Shown: positions 25,382-34,161, numbered from the stretch's first letter. The stretch is 64,000 nt of DNA from DAOUEX01 sp034430235 (GCA_964478075.1 CAYZGO010000004.1:91659-155658); one strand, 5' to 3'. Program-made: numbers and translations. Notes: generated by a model from the sequence alone, not told the origin.

Positions 25382-26554
25382 TCATTGAGTGGAACCGCAT
25401 ATCCGGCCGCCGTAGATATCCATTATGTAATCAGCGCCGATGTCGGACGATTTGCCAAAATTGTAAGCATACCTCCCCCGCGCGCTGACGATCTTGTCCC
25501 TGTACAATTCCCTATGCGCCAACAAATCAGAGACTATTACGCCGGCGTTGGAAACGTCATCAACGCCAATGACCTGGCCGATCTGGTCCCTAAGCAACAC
25601 CTCTAGCGGCTCAATTCCGAGTCTTCCGTACTCTGGATTGCGAACCTTCCTTGGCAGATCGATGAAGAGGACCGGCCGCTCCGTGCCAAAGGCATACTCC
25701 AGCGCCACGCCCGACCAGTCGGAGACAAGCACATCTGCCTCGTGAATGAACCTTTCCGACACGGTCTCGGTATCCAGACGAAAGTTCTTGTGGAATCCAA
25801 ATTCTTGCTCAAGCGCGAGAAGTTGCTCCGGCTTCTTGGCGATTGTCATTGGATGTGGCCGGAACACTACGTCATAACCCGCGTCGAGCAGTGTGCCGAT
25901 CAATTCACCAGCGCAGGTCTCGATGATACTGCAAGGCTGCCAGCTCGGTGCAATGAGCACGCATTCCCTCGGCTTCACTTCTGAAGCGGATTCCCGAAGG
26001 TAGTCTTCGTGATCGGCAAAGATCTTCTCGACTCTGTAATAGCCGACCTCGAGAAGGCACTTTGGTTCCAGACCGTAGACCTCTTCGCTACGTCGCACCT
26101 CCCGGAAGTGGTGAGGGCCAGCACAGAAGATTGTGTCGTAGTAATCAAAGGCCCCCTGCCGATAGACCATGTGAGTGCTCAGCAAGGAATGGAAGACATA
26201 CACGTGATTCGTGTCGTAGACCGATCTCCTGATGTGATACTGATTGAGGTCCGGCATGGTCATGACGACCACCTTCGCGTCCAGGAAAGCCAGGACAAAG
26301 GGAAAGAGGACATTGAAGTAAAAGGTCGTGATGTTCGGTGAGTTCCCACGCAGCATGGGGTCACTGGAGTCAGAGGTAATGTAGCACAGCTTAGCGCCAT
26401 GGTTACTAATCAAGGCGTTCATCAAGCCTTCGAAAAAGGATATGTACTGCGCTTGCGATGAATAGAAGACGATGTCCTTCAAATGCCTATCAGTTCGCTT
26501 GAAGAACCTGTAGAACGATGAGCATTCTTGCAGTAGCAAGGAGAGCTTGTTCAC
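25382..26554 (-). CDS. CDP-glycerol glycerophosphotransferase-like (TagB/TagF) enzyme
   Basis: The 390-residue protein has the conserved C-terminal elements of this family: VLIAPSW, VVFRPHPMT with the catalytic His-Pro, and VLVSDWSGVALEYAFGTERPVLF with SD-S..E. The family transfers a phospho-alditol from its CDP carrier to a glycan or polymer, as in teichoic acids. The GTG at 26554 overlaps the stop of the transporter gene by GTGA and has AGAGGT upstream; an ATG at 26587 inside the transporter gene is an alternative. Together with the nucleotidyltransferase and transporter genes upstream this points to a phosphodiester decoration. Confidence 0.82.
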   Translation of the reverse strand: MNKLSLLLQECSSFYRFFKRTDRHLKDIVFYSSQAQYISFFEGLMNALISNHGAKLCYITSDSSDPMLRGNSPNITTFYFNVLFPFVLAFLDAKVVVMTMPDLNQYHIRRSVYDTNHVYVFHSLLSTHMVYRQGAFDYYDTIFCAGPHHFREVRRSEEVYGLEPKCLLEVGYYRVEKIFADHEDYLRESASEVKPRECVLIAPSWQPCSIIETCAGELIGTLLDAGYDVVFRPHPMTIAKKPEQLLALEQEFGFHKNFRLDTETVSERFIHEADVLVSDWSGVALEYAFGTERPVLFIDLPRKVRNPEYGRLGIEPLEVLLRDQIGQVIGVDDVSNAGVIVSDLLAHRELYRDKIVSARGRYAYNFGKSSDIGADYIMDIYGGRICGSTQ

Positions 26555-27876
26555 AAATACCTCTGCTGGGGCGGCTTGTGACGCCATAGCGGGATCATCA
26601 CCGCCGCTCCCAGGAACGCGCAGGCAATCCAGAAAGCAAAGCCCGCGTTCCATCCCCAGCGGTCGACCAGCAAACCGGTACCAACCGCTTGCAAGCCCGC
26701 GCCCAGATAGCCCCAACCATCAATGAACCCCGTGGCCGACGCTGCAGCCTTGCGCGTCCCAAAGTCCATCGGCGCCGCAGCTATGATCATGACGTGCGCT
26801 CCAAACACGGCGAACCCAACCGTCGCCAGCATGATCAGCCCCAGAAGCCACTGATTCACCGGCACGGCAAAACACCACGCGCAGGCCAAAATGCCAGCCA
26901 GCACCAGACTGATGACGGCCACCGGCGACCGACGGGACTGAAAACAACGATCGCTTGCCCACCCGGCAAACACCGCCCCCAGGGCGCCTGCAATGGGGAA
27001 GATCACCGCCGAGTAAGCCGCTTTGTCAATGCCTGCTTTCTGGGTCTCAAAGAGATAGGTCGGCGCCCACGTCAGGAAACCGTAGCGCATAATATTCACG
27101 AAGAACAACCCAAAGCCCATCAGCCAGACTCGACTATTGCCAATACTATGCTTCAGAGTGTAGCGCAGGCCTAGGTATTTGTCCTCAGACCTGCCCTCTG
27201 TCTCTTCCGAAGCCTCTCCACCTCTCTCGAACTCCTCCAACGTTGGCAAACCAACACTCTCAGGGGAGTTTCTGGCTCTGAGATACCAATGAACGGCCGA
27301 TAGCAGCAGCAGAGTGCACGGAATGAAGAACGTCGCCCGCCAACCAAACCGGGCGGCGATGAACCCGGCAAGGGCCACGGAAATAGCGCCGCCCAGAATG
27401 TAACTGGTGCCCAGCCGGCCGGACATCTTTCCCCGCATAGAGGGTGGGAACCAATTGGCTAATGTCTTGACAGTCGGCGCCCAGCCCATGGACTGCGCGT
27501 AGCCGTTGATCGCCCAGATAATGATCATCACTACCATCGCCTGGCTGAAGCCAAACAACAGGTTCGCCAGCGCCGAGACAGCGAGACCAACGGTGATCAA
27601 CACACGAGCGCCCAGCCGATCAGCCAGTTGACCGTTGATAAACTGTCCGATAGCGTAGGCCCAGAAAAGTGCCGTTCCGATGGCCCCCACATCCGCCCGC
27701 GTCCACCCAAAGTCGGCCATGATGCCCGGCAAAGCCACAGAAAAGTTGACACGTCCCAGGTAGTAGGATGCATAAGTGATCCAGAGGATTAAGAAAACAC
27801 GTCGGCGCCAACCTTCGAGCACGCTTACCTGTTGTGCCCGCCTGCGCCTAGCCGCAGAAACAGCAGAATCAGCCAT
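26551..27876 (-). CDS. MFS transporter of the organophosphate:phosphate antiporter type
   Basis: The 441-residue protein has 12 membrane helices. WITYASYYLGRVNFSVALPGI in helix 1, GQLADRLGARVLITVGL and GWAPTVKTLANWF are typical of the OPA group (GlpT, UhpT), which exchanges phosphorylated sugars or glycerol-3-phosphate for phosphate. The family assignment is fair; the substrate is unknown. I chose the ATG at 27876, with GAGGGAG eight bases upstream; a longer frame starts at 27963. It lies between the fused nucleotidyltransferase gene and the CDP-glycerol-type gene and overlaps the latter. Confidence 0.83.
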   Translation of the reverse strand: MADSAVSAARRRRAQQVSVLEGWRRRVFLILWITYASYYLGRVNFSVALPGIMADFGWTRADVGAIGTALFWAYAIGQFINGQLADRLGARVLITVGLAVSALANLLFGFSQAMVVMIIIWAINGYAQSMGWAPTVKTLANWFPPSMRGKMSGRLGTSYILGGAISVALAGFIAARFGWRATFFIPCTLLLLSAVHWYLRARNSPESVGLPTLEEFERGGEASEETEGRSEDKYLGLRYTLKHSIGNSRVWLMGFGLFFVNIMRYGFLTWAPTYLFETQKAGIDKAAYSAVIFPIAGALGAVFAGWASDRCFQSRRSPVAVISLVLAGILACAWCFAVPVNQWLLGLIMLATVGFAVFGAHVMIIAAAPMDFGTRKAAASATGFIDGWGYLGAGLQAVGTGLLVDRWGWNAGFAFWIACAFLGAAVMIPLWRHKPPQQRYL

Positions 27877-27922
27877 TATCACATCTCCCTCGTCACTAGG
27901 AACGCTTCTTCTCGTGACTGTA

Positions 27923-29497
27923 CTATCGCTTGCGCCCCAGCAGGATAACGTACCTAAAGTCACACAGCACGTCGTCGCCAGCGAGTGTCATGTTGTAGTA
28001 CTGCTTGCCTGTCTCGTCCAGGTTCAAGTGCATTTGCATGATCCTGTCCTGTTGCTCCTGGGGCAGCCCGCTGTTCTGCAGCCAGTTGCCGATGCTGACC
28101 TGTGGCGACGTATGCTTCAGCACCTGCTCGACCTGAAAACCCCCGCCTGTCATCAGCGCCACGAGGTCCTCTTCAAAAAACGTTAGTCGCTCCTCCTTCA
28201 GCGCGAACATGCGCGTGTACCAGTCCCCTAGCGAGCGGTCGGGCGGCACACCTTCCGAAAGCACCATCACGCCTCCTGGCTTCAGCACCCGGTAGCACTC
28301 CCTAATCGCTTGATCGCCACCCTCGATCAGGTGATGGAAGATCATGCGCGCCATCACCTTGTCGAACCGCTTGTCGGGAAACCGCAGCTTGCGAACGTCT
28401 CCCTCTTCAAAGACCTCGTTCGCCACCCGTGACGCCCAGGCAAGCGCCAGCATTTGCGGCGAGGTGTCAACACCCACCACCTCAGCCACGAACGGCGATA
28501 CGGCATGCGCTACAGTGCCTGCGCCGGTGCCCACGTCCAGTACCCGGTCCGTGGGTTGGAAATCCCCTGCTGCCACGAGAGCCTGCAAATATCCTTCCCG
28601 CCGGGCCCACTCAAGCTGTTCGTACCTCCTGGCTCTCACCGCCCAGAACTCCCGCTCCAGACCTCGCTCACCCGAAGTGTCCAACCACCGCCGGGCCCGC
28701 GCCAAGTCCTGGGGCGTGTCCAGTTCGGCCCAGTCCCCCCAGATATCTACCGGCTCCACGCACACGCCCAGGTCAATCAGCTCCTGAATCATGTCAGTCA
28801 GATAGGCCACCCGGATGTTCGGTGCCTTGTGGAACGGGCGCGCCAGGTACTCGTCGCGGATCTCGTTGTAGCGGTCGCGCATTAGGCGCGCCGCCCCCTG
28901 GCTGAACTTGGCCAGGCCGATGAATTCCCCGTAGGCCTGTTCAGACGGCAGGTGTTTGCCGATCTCCACCACTCGTCCGTTGTCCACCACAACTTTCTCG
29001 GCCTGAGACTCTGGATGAAGAGTGCGGCCCATGTATGCCTTCCGCCAGTCCCGGTCCACCACCAGTGCAATCTCGGCGTCGCTGGCTGTCAGTCGCTGTG
29101 CCGCACTGCGCCGGTACACAATGTCAGAGTAGGACACCACGACCGCCGTGTCCATCTCCGGCGCGGCGTACATGAGCGACTCCAGAATGTTATTGTCCGC
29201 CCACTCCGTATTATTGTAGAACCGCAGATGCGGGTAGGTCTGTACGACTTTCTCCACGTGGTACCCACCGATGAAGACGACGTCATCAATCCCGGCGTGC
29301 GCGAGCGAATCCAGAATCCAATCCAGCACACGCTGCGCCCCCACCCCATCCATCATACACTTCGGTATGCTTGCCGTCTCTGGCATCAGGCGGATGCCCC
29401 GTCCGGCTCCTATTATGATTGCTTTCATACCACTATGAGCAGGACGAGACCCACTTGCATCCCGAAACGAGCTCGGGGTATTCCCGCTAGTCATCAT
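27923..29497 (-). CDS. Nucleotidyltransferase fused to a SAM methyltransferase
   Basis: The protein of 524 residues has two enzymes in one chain. Residues about 24-270 form a sugar-nucleotide or phosphocholine cytidylyltransferase-like domain, starting MKAIIIGAGRGIRLMPET with IPKCMMDG. Residues about 290-524 form a class I methyltransferase with the SAM motif VLDVGTGAGTVAHAV, VVGVDTSPQML and the motif VLKPGGVMVLSE. The pairing suggests that a small phosphorylated group is methylated and activated with CTP. ATG 29497 overlaps the stop of the upstream mini-gene; MKAII at 29428 is an alternative start. The substrate is inferred only. Confidence 0.85.
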   Translation of the reverse strand: MMTSGNTPSSFRDASGSRPAHSGMKAIIIGAGRGIRLMPETASIPKCMMDGVGAQRVLDWILDSLAHAGIDDVVFIGGYHVEKVVQTYPHLRFYNNTEWADNNILESLMYAAPEMDTAVVVSYSDIVYRRSAAQRLTASDAEIALVVDRDWRKAYMGRTLHPESQAEKVVVDNGRVVEIGKHLPSEQAYGEFIGLAKFSQGAARLMRDRYNEIRDEYLARPFHKAPNIRVAYLTDMIQELIDLGVCVEPVDIWGDWAELDTPQDLARARRWLDTSGERGLEREFWAVRARRYEQLEWARREGYLQALVAAGDFQPTDRVLDVGTGAGTVAHAVSPFVAEVVGVDTSPQMLALAWASRVANEVFEEGDVRKLRFPDKRFDKVMARMIFHHLIEGGDQAIRECYRVLKPGGVMVLSEGVPPDRSLGDWYTRMFALKEERLTFFEEDLVALMTGGGFQVEQVLKHTSPQVSIGNWLQNSGLPQEQQDRIMQMHLNLDETGKQYYNMTLAGDDVLCDFRYVILLGRKR

Positions 29498-29723
29498 CCT
29501 TTTCCTGTTCTTGCCCTCTGGAGAATAGATTCTTGAAGAAGACCTTGATCTTATTCCAGTATGCCTTTACCATAAAGAATCCACCGACCAAGACAGCCAT
29601 AAGCATCTGAACCGCGAGGTTGCCAGTTGATGGGTCAATGTAGGCACAAGCTTTCTGAGGCAAGATCAGACAGAACAGAGAAAGGACAGCAAGTGCCCTG
29701 ATTAACCGTGTTAGGTATTCCAT
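29487..29723 (-). CDS. AYIDPSTG small membrane protein
   Basis: The 78-residue protein has an N-terminal signal-like helix (about residues 8-27), then AYIDPSTGNLAVQ and a second membrane helix, ending in a charged tail with many Lys, Glu and Asp. The sequence AYIDPGTGS followed by a helix occurs in many small proteins beside sulfatase/LTA-synthase-like genes. Its function is unknown. It starts the leftward cluster that ends with the phosphotransferase-like gene at 23695, and it overlaps the fused nucleotidyltransferase gene by 11 bases. Confidence 0.7.
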   Translation of the reverse strand: MEYLTRLIRALAVLSLFCLILPQKACAYIDPSTGNLAVQMLMAVLVGGFFMVKAYWNKIKVFFKNLFSRGQEQEKDDD

Positions 29724-30226
29724 CGTGATTCCCTTCGCCTAGATTGAGGCAAGTCTGATTATGAGCACTACGCATGGTATTCCAGGTACCCAACTGCGTA
29801 GCGCCGGAAATATAACACAGGCTCTCTCAAAAGGCAAAACTCCCTCCCGCTCACACCTGAGCAGGCCATGAAATGTCCCACTTTGCCGCGCGCTCGCTGA
29901 GCGCCCTAAACTCTAGGTGTGAGTTCCGCACAATTTGAGAACAAGGCGGGCCTGAGAAGGTCCCAAGCCTGCCAAGTAGCGACAGGATGAACGACACCAA
30001 GATAAGTTGGGAGGCCATCCACCTGTCTTGCGACGGCAAGGCGAATCCTCCACGAATACTCTACAACGCCATTCGTGTATTCGCCGCTCGTGCTCTGCAT
30101 GCCCTCGCTTTGCATGCCCTACGGGCGACGGGCGACGGGCGACCGCCATGACGGGGTGTGCTCATTCGTGGAGGGCAATCATGGCTGTAATCGTTGTCCA
30201 GAGTCCCAATCCCTCATCCCTGATCT
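29724..30226. other. Spacer with one half of an inverted repeat
   Basis: No gene is visible. The spacer holds the 48-base element described at 30089-30136. It lies between two leftward genes. Confidence 0.5.
30089..30136 (+). repeat. 48-base dispersed repeat, left copy
   Basis: It begins CGTGCTCTGCATGCCCTCGC and ends with two GGGCGAC units, and it contains GCATGCCCT twice. The exact reverse complement is at 33909-33956. The two copies face each other across four genes. Confidence 0.85.
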
Positions 30227-31231
30227 TTAGTAGTAAATCGTCTCCACCATCGGCTCGAATAGGGCCCGATAGCCATCGTCTGTGGACCCTATACACGCTC
30301 CACTGAGCGGGCAGCGGCCAGGACAATCGTATCGAAAAGACAAACGTACGCTGCATTGCGTAAAGTCGCACTGCTCACAGCGGGCTCGGCGCGCATAGTG
30401 ACAACAACTCCGCCCAATAGTCCAGAAGAGTTCGTCCAGAGTAAAGACCTCGATACCAGACAACTCTTCTACGCGCTTGTAGGCCCATTTGACCGCTGAG
30501 CGGATTTCATCCTCTTCGGCACAAGTCGCAGGCACCTTTCCCCTCAGGCGCTGCAGCAGTTGTTCGTCGGACACCTGCACTATACCGCTGCGCAGAGCCA
30601 CACGCAACAGGTGATAGTCCACTGGGATAAACAGGTGCTGCTTATCCTTCGCCTCCCACAGGCCAAGCCGCTGCCAGATCTTCAAGAGGACAAAAGCCTT
30701 CTTCAGGTGCGGATCGTAGTATCCGGCGAGTTCCGACAGCACGTCAAGGAGCCCCTTTCCATCGTCTCGCCTCAGATAGCCACCGCTTTCAGTCAGCAAC
30801 TGCCCCAGTGCCCCACCATACCTTCGCAGCAGGGCCATTGCTGTCTCCTGTAACAGCTTTGCACGCTCCTCCCCTCGGTTGATCAGCGGGCGGGCAGGAT
30901 CGCCCTTCGCCGAGAAGATGGCCTTGAAGCGCTCTGGCGTGATGGTAGCCAGACGCTGTGCAGAAAAGGCCTCCGCATCCCGCTGGACTTGGCGCCGTGC
31001 CAGGGCGAAGAACAGGTCCGAGCCATGATAGGACTGGCCATCCAGAGTGGCGCTCATGCCCTTGAAATCGAACAGCAAAGTGCAGAGAAAGAAGTAGCAC
31101 TCGCGCAGCTGCAGCGGCGTGAGATCAGGCAAGGAGCTTTCAATCGTAGCATACACAGCGGCCTGTAGATTCAGCTCCCTCAGGCGGTTCGCAATGAGCG
31201 CACAGCGTGCTTCATCAACTGTCACTGGCAT
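30227..31231 (-). CDS. Cysteine-rich protein of unknown function, possibly a helix-hairpin-helix glycosylase relative
   Basis: The 334-residue soluble protein has a cysteine-rich C-terminus (CCHYARRARC, then CDFTQC, then CPGRCPLSGAC), enough for one Fe-S cluster and perhaps a zinc site. The centre, IPVDYHLLRVALRSGIV, faintly resembles the DTHVxRV segment of endonuclease III-like HhH-GPD enzymes, which also carry a C-terminal four-Cys Fe-S loop. This is a weak likeness and I do not name a reaction. The ATG has GAGG eight bases upstream. No neighbour gives a clear hint of its role. Confidence 0.6.
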   Translation of the reverse strand: MPVTVDEARCALIANRLRELNLQAAVYATIESSLPDLTPLQLRECYFFLCTLLFDFKGMSATLDGQSYHGSDLFFALARRQVQRDAEAFSAQRLATITPERFKAIFSAKGDPARPLINRGEERAKLLQETAMALLRRYGGALGQLLTESGGYLRRDDGKGLLDVLSELAGYYDPHLKKAFVLLKIWQRLGLWEAKDKQHLFIPVDYHLLRVALRSGIVQVSDEQLLQRLRGKVPATCAEEDEIRSAVKWAYKRVEELSGIEVFTLDELFWTIGRSCCHYARRARCEQCDFTQCSVRLSFRYDCPGRCPLSGACIGSTDDGYRALFEPMVETIYY

Positions 31232-31505
31232 AAGGACAACCTCGTACTTTCAAGTAGCGATACCAGGGCTGGCAAACTGAGCCAAGCCCACAACAGTAGG
31301 TATCACATCACCTGTTTCCCGGAAAACAGTATACGATGAATTGGCCTCCTGTGCAAGCCACTCTCTTCGTGGGCTTGGGCATAAGCAGACCCTCCCGGAG
31401 GTTACCAACAACGCCTTGCACTTTGTGCGATCTGTCAAGCGTCCCGGCGGGGCACTCACCATGCCATCAGAACCTCCGGGAGGGTTCGCCTGGTGCAACA
31501 AACTG
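31232..31505. other. Divergent intergenic region with a repeat copy
   Basis: The region between the divergent Cys-rich and methyltransferase genes holds the stem-bounded element at 31390-31484 and no gene I can support. A long frame from 31341 is an upstream extension of the methyltransferase frame and is rejected as coding. Confidence 0.4.
31390..31484 (+). repeat. Stem-bounded dispersed element, copy B
   Basis: Perfect 14-base inverted arms, CCCTCCCGGAGGTT (31390-31403) and its reverse complement (31471-31484), enclose 67 bases that match copy A at 1688-1785. The arms differ from copy A by a compensating pair. A promoter begins 22 bases further on. Confidence 0.7.
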
Positions 31506-31534
31506 TTGCCCACTGAGGGAACTTGTGCTATACT
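31506..31534 (+). promoter_or_regulatory. Promoter of the methyltransferase gene
   Basis: TTGCCC (31506-31511), 17 bases, and TATACT (31529-31534). Transcription near 31541 leaves a leader of about 76 bases. Confidence 0.55.
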
Positions 31535-31616
31535 GCGTCAGGGTTGGCAGTACGCAGCCAAGGGTCTTTTTCACTCCCCTTCGAAAAGGTGTTGGGCAAA
31601 GAATCGGAGCATAGGA

Positions 31617-32351
31617 ATGGAAGCCACAAATCGCGGGCGATATAACAAGGTTTGGAAACACGCTTCTGCGCAAGAACCGCACATCTGGCCTAGTTGGGAG
31701 ATCGTCAAGGACTCTCAGGGCAAAAGATGCCTGGAGATAGGTTGTGGAAACTATCCCAAACTTCCGCTTGAGGACGGTTTCTTCCTGGATTTGAGTGAGG
31801 TCGCCGCATCCAATTTGAGAGCCAGAGGGCTCACTGCCTGTGTAGGTTCTGCCGAGAACCTTCCTTTTGCAGACAATCGCTTCGATTTGACAGTTGCGTG
31901 GGAAGTTCTGGAGCACATTGATGATCACGAAAAAGCCTTTTCGGAGATTGCAAGGGTCTTGAAAAAGAGGGGGGCCTTGCTTCTCTCCGTTCCCCTGGAC
32001 CAAGACAGATTCAGTCAGCTTGATGCCGTTGCCGGTCACAAGCGCCGCTACGAACCGCAAGAGCTGGCAAGAATCCTGAAGAAGAGCAGTCTCAGTGTTG
32101 TCAAGTTCCGCTGTCCGCAGCTTCTCAAGCGTCTTAGCAAGATACCGGGTTTCACGTCCCTGCTGAACAAACTCTACAGTTGTCCGGCCCACACGCGCTA
32201 TTTTGGCCTTCCGAGACCTCTTCTCGGCCTCCTCACCAGAGTTACCAGTTTCCTAATCAGGATCTCTTCTGGCCCCTGGAAGACCGGGGCGCTCGAAGAG
32301 CTCAGGGACGAGGCTGAAATCAACGTTCTCTGCCGGAAGACTGTGAACTGA
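31617..32351 (+). CDS. SAM-dependent methyltransferase
   Basis: The 244-residue class I methyltransferase has the SAM-binding motif CLEIGCGNYP at about residue 39, then the acidic strand end GFFLDLSEVAA, AENLPFADNRFDLTVAWEVLEHI and the segment RVLKKRGALLLSVP. The C-terminal region (GLPRPLLGLLTRVTSFLI) is hydrophobic and may touch the membrane or a lipid. The target is unknown. I chose the ATG at 31617, with GGAG seven bases upstream. It is the only gene between its promoter and the phosphorylase gene, 245 bases further on. Confidence 0.85.
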   Translation: MEATNRGRYNKVWKHASAQEPHIWPSWEIVKDSQGKRCLEIGCGNYPKLPLEDGFFLDLSEVAASNLRARGLTACVGSAENLPFADNRFDLTVAWEVLEHIDDHEKAFSEIARVLKKRGALLLSVPLDQDRFSQLDAVAGHKRRYEPQELARILKKSSLSVVKFRCPQLLKRLSKIPGFTSLLNKLYSCPAHTRYFGLPRPLLGLLTRVTSFLIRISSGPWKTGALEELRDEAEINVLCRKTVN

Positions 32352-32596
32352 CCAGAGTGCTTCATCTCTGTTTAACCGATTTTCCTCACAGCAAAGCCTT
32401 CGGCTCGGGATTGGTTCGGACTATGACAATTGCCGAAGGCGCCGAGAGGTGCGACTTTCGGTTCAAAAGAGGGCGGGAAACAAAACAAGGGTGGCCCCCA
32501 CCGTTTCTCAAACGGGATGAATCCTGATGGTTCGGGCCAAAAAGGTATGTCCATTATAGTTGGTGCTCTCATCTACTTGGAGGCGGAGGTTGTAAC
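32352..32596. other. Spacer with hairpins before the phosphorylase gene
   Basis: Hairpin arms GCCTTCGG/CCGAAGGC (about 32397-32442) and CCGTTT-CTC-AAACGG near 32500 are visible, with no clear riboswitch pattern or gene. Confidence 0.3.
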
Positions 32597-33361
32597 ATGC
32601 GGCGGAGATACCCCATATTGGAGTTCGATTCCACGCCAGGCGCGGTAATCGACCCCAGGCACCTCGTCGAAGGCATTGACGCGCCTAAGCATTGTGTCAT
32701 CTGCTTCTTCCAGGATGTTATCAATAGCCTGTGTCAGGACGGCAAAGCCAGGGTAATCGCACGCCTGAGGAGCGAAATTGGAGCACACCCAGTGCACGAG
32801 CTGGAGCTCGAAGGAAAGCGTCTGGCCGTTCTTCACCCTGGCGTTGGGGCCCCGCTTGCAGCAGCATTGCTCGAGGAAGTGATCGCCCTCGGCTGCGAAA
32901 AGTTCATTGCCTGCGGCGGCGCAGGTGTCCTGGACAAGGACATTGCCGTCGGACATATTGTCGTGCCCTCTGCTGCTGTTCGAGACGAAGGAACCTCTTA
33001 TCATTACCTTCCACCTGGTCGGGAGGTCAAGGCCAGTCCAGAAGGCATAGCCGCCATTGAAAGAGTGCTCAAAGAGCATCATTGCGAGTATGTCATCGCC
33101 AAGACCTGGACCACTGATGGCTTCTATCGTGAAACCCCCGCGAAAGTGCAGCTCCGCAGAGCAGAGGGTTGTCTGACGGTGGAGATGGAAGCCGCTGCCT
33201 TTTTCGCAGTGGCGCTCTTCCGAGGCGTACTGTTTGCGCAGATGCTGTACAGCAGTGATGATGTCAGCGGCAGCGAATGGGACCGCCGACGCTCGGATGA
33301 AAGAGCCTCAGTACGCGAGAAGCTGTTCTGGCTTGCCGCTGAGGCCTGTCTCTCCCTGTAG
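32597..33361 (+). CDS. Nucleoside phosphorylase (PNP/UDP family)
   Basis: The protein of 254 residues belongs to the PNP/UDP phosphorylase group. It has the glycine-rich HPGVGAPLAAALLEEVIALG, ACGGAGVLDKDIAVGHIVVP (phosphate-site and base-site loops) and the signature TVEMEAAAFFAVA in which the Glu and Met hold the ribose. It splits a purine or pyrimidine nucleoside with phosphate into free base and ribose-1-phosphate. The exact nucleoside is not clear. GGAGGT lies eight bases before the ATG. Confidence 0.92.
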   Translation: MRRRYPILEFDSTPGAVIDPRHLVEGIDAPKHCVICFFQDVINSLCQDGKARVIARLRSEIGAHPVHELELEGKRLAVLHPGVGAPLAAALLEEVIALGCEKFIACGGAGVLDKDIAVGHIVVPSAAVRDEGTSYHYLPPGREVKASPEGIAAIERVLKEHHCEYVIAKTWTTDGFYRETPAKVQLRRAEGCLTVEMEAAAFFAVALFRGVLFAQMLYSSDDVSGSEWDRRRSDERASVREKLFWLAAEACLSL

Positions 33362-34073
33362 GGGCCCCTTGCGGACCGGAGTGCTCAAGAATGCTGTCAG
33401 AGAACGAGATTGGTGATGCACGACGAGGTTGCTTATATGCTACCCGCCAAGGTCATGGCAATGACAGTGATTGATCTGCTGTGGGGAGAAGCGGAAGCTG
33501 CCGCAAGCATTGTCCGGGCTCGCACTCCCTTGATGACCAAAGAGGAGTACCTGGCGCTTATGCGGAGCCTGTTCAGTGAGAGCGTGTTTCCGACCAACTG
33601 ATGAAGAAGATGTGCGCTTGGTATGTATAGCATTTTGAGGGCTTCGGGTTGAGCATCATCGACAGGGAGGCAATCCCTACTGCACCGCAGAGCACGCGCC
33701 CTCTTGGCCACCAAGGTGCCAAGAGACGCAGAGTCTGCGGAGACCTGGTCCTGAAGGCCTCAAGTCCGAAGCATGTCTTGAGTCCTCTCAGCGTTCTCTG
33801 CGAAGCGTCCCGGCATCTGCTAGGCGGGGCTGCGAAGCGTCCCCCGTCCCGTCAAGCGCCGTTCGTCGCGAGCGACGAAGATGCTACGCGAGGATGAACG
33901 ATCAAGGGGTCGCCCGTCGCCCGTAGGGCATGCAAAGCGAGGGCATGCAGAGCACGAACGGCCGGCCGCCTTTTGACAGGGCGGCGGTCTCTGCGGTGAG
34001 AGACTGAGCCGGCTTCTATATCAACGCAATCAAGGTGACTATCGTCACTAGCAATCATACAAACCTGTCTCTT
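33362..34073. other. Spacer with repeats and one doubtful small frame
   Basis: A 61-codon frame at 33416-33601 (plus strand, MHDEVAYMLPAKVMAMTVIDLLW) lacks a good ribosome site and is uncertain. Two stretches (about 33700-33800 and 33840-33910) are G/C-rich repeat-like DNA, and 33909-33956 is the right copy of the 48-base inverted repeat. A small palindrome GTGAC-TATC-GTCAC at 34036-34049 lies just ahead of the kinase promoter and could bind a regulator. Confidence 0.4.
33909..33956 (-). repeat. 48-base dispersed repeat, right copy (inverted)
   Basis: It is the exact reverse complement of 30089-30136. See that entry for details. Confidence 0.85.
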
Positions 34074-34102
34074 TTGAAGAAACAGCGAGTATGTATTATA
34101 CT
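34074..34102 (+). promoter_or_regulatory. Promoter of the hybrid kinase gene
   Basis: TTGAAG (34074-34079), 17 bases, and TATACT (34097-34102). The inverted repeat GTGAC/GTCAC at 34036-34049 lies upstream of the -35. Confidence 0.6.
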
Positions 34103-34161
34103 TATAGCGAGTCGGGATTTGCTGTCAACGAACAGACTGGTAGATGCCAGGAGGACCAATT

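Noticed and set aside
31341..31616. N-terminal extension of the methyltransferase
   Set aside because: The extra codons cover the promoter and the stem-bounded element and lack family likeness; ATG 31617 has the ribosome site.
32615..32660. tRNA-like GAGTTCGATTCCACGCC
   Set aside because: It lies within the phosphorylase coding sequence and no acceptor stem or other arms can be formed.
33416..33601. Small gene of 61 codons after the phosphorylase
   Set aside because: Possible, but no ribosome site, no known family and no support from neighbours, so it is only mentioned in the spacer entry.
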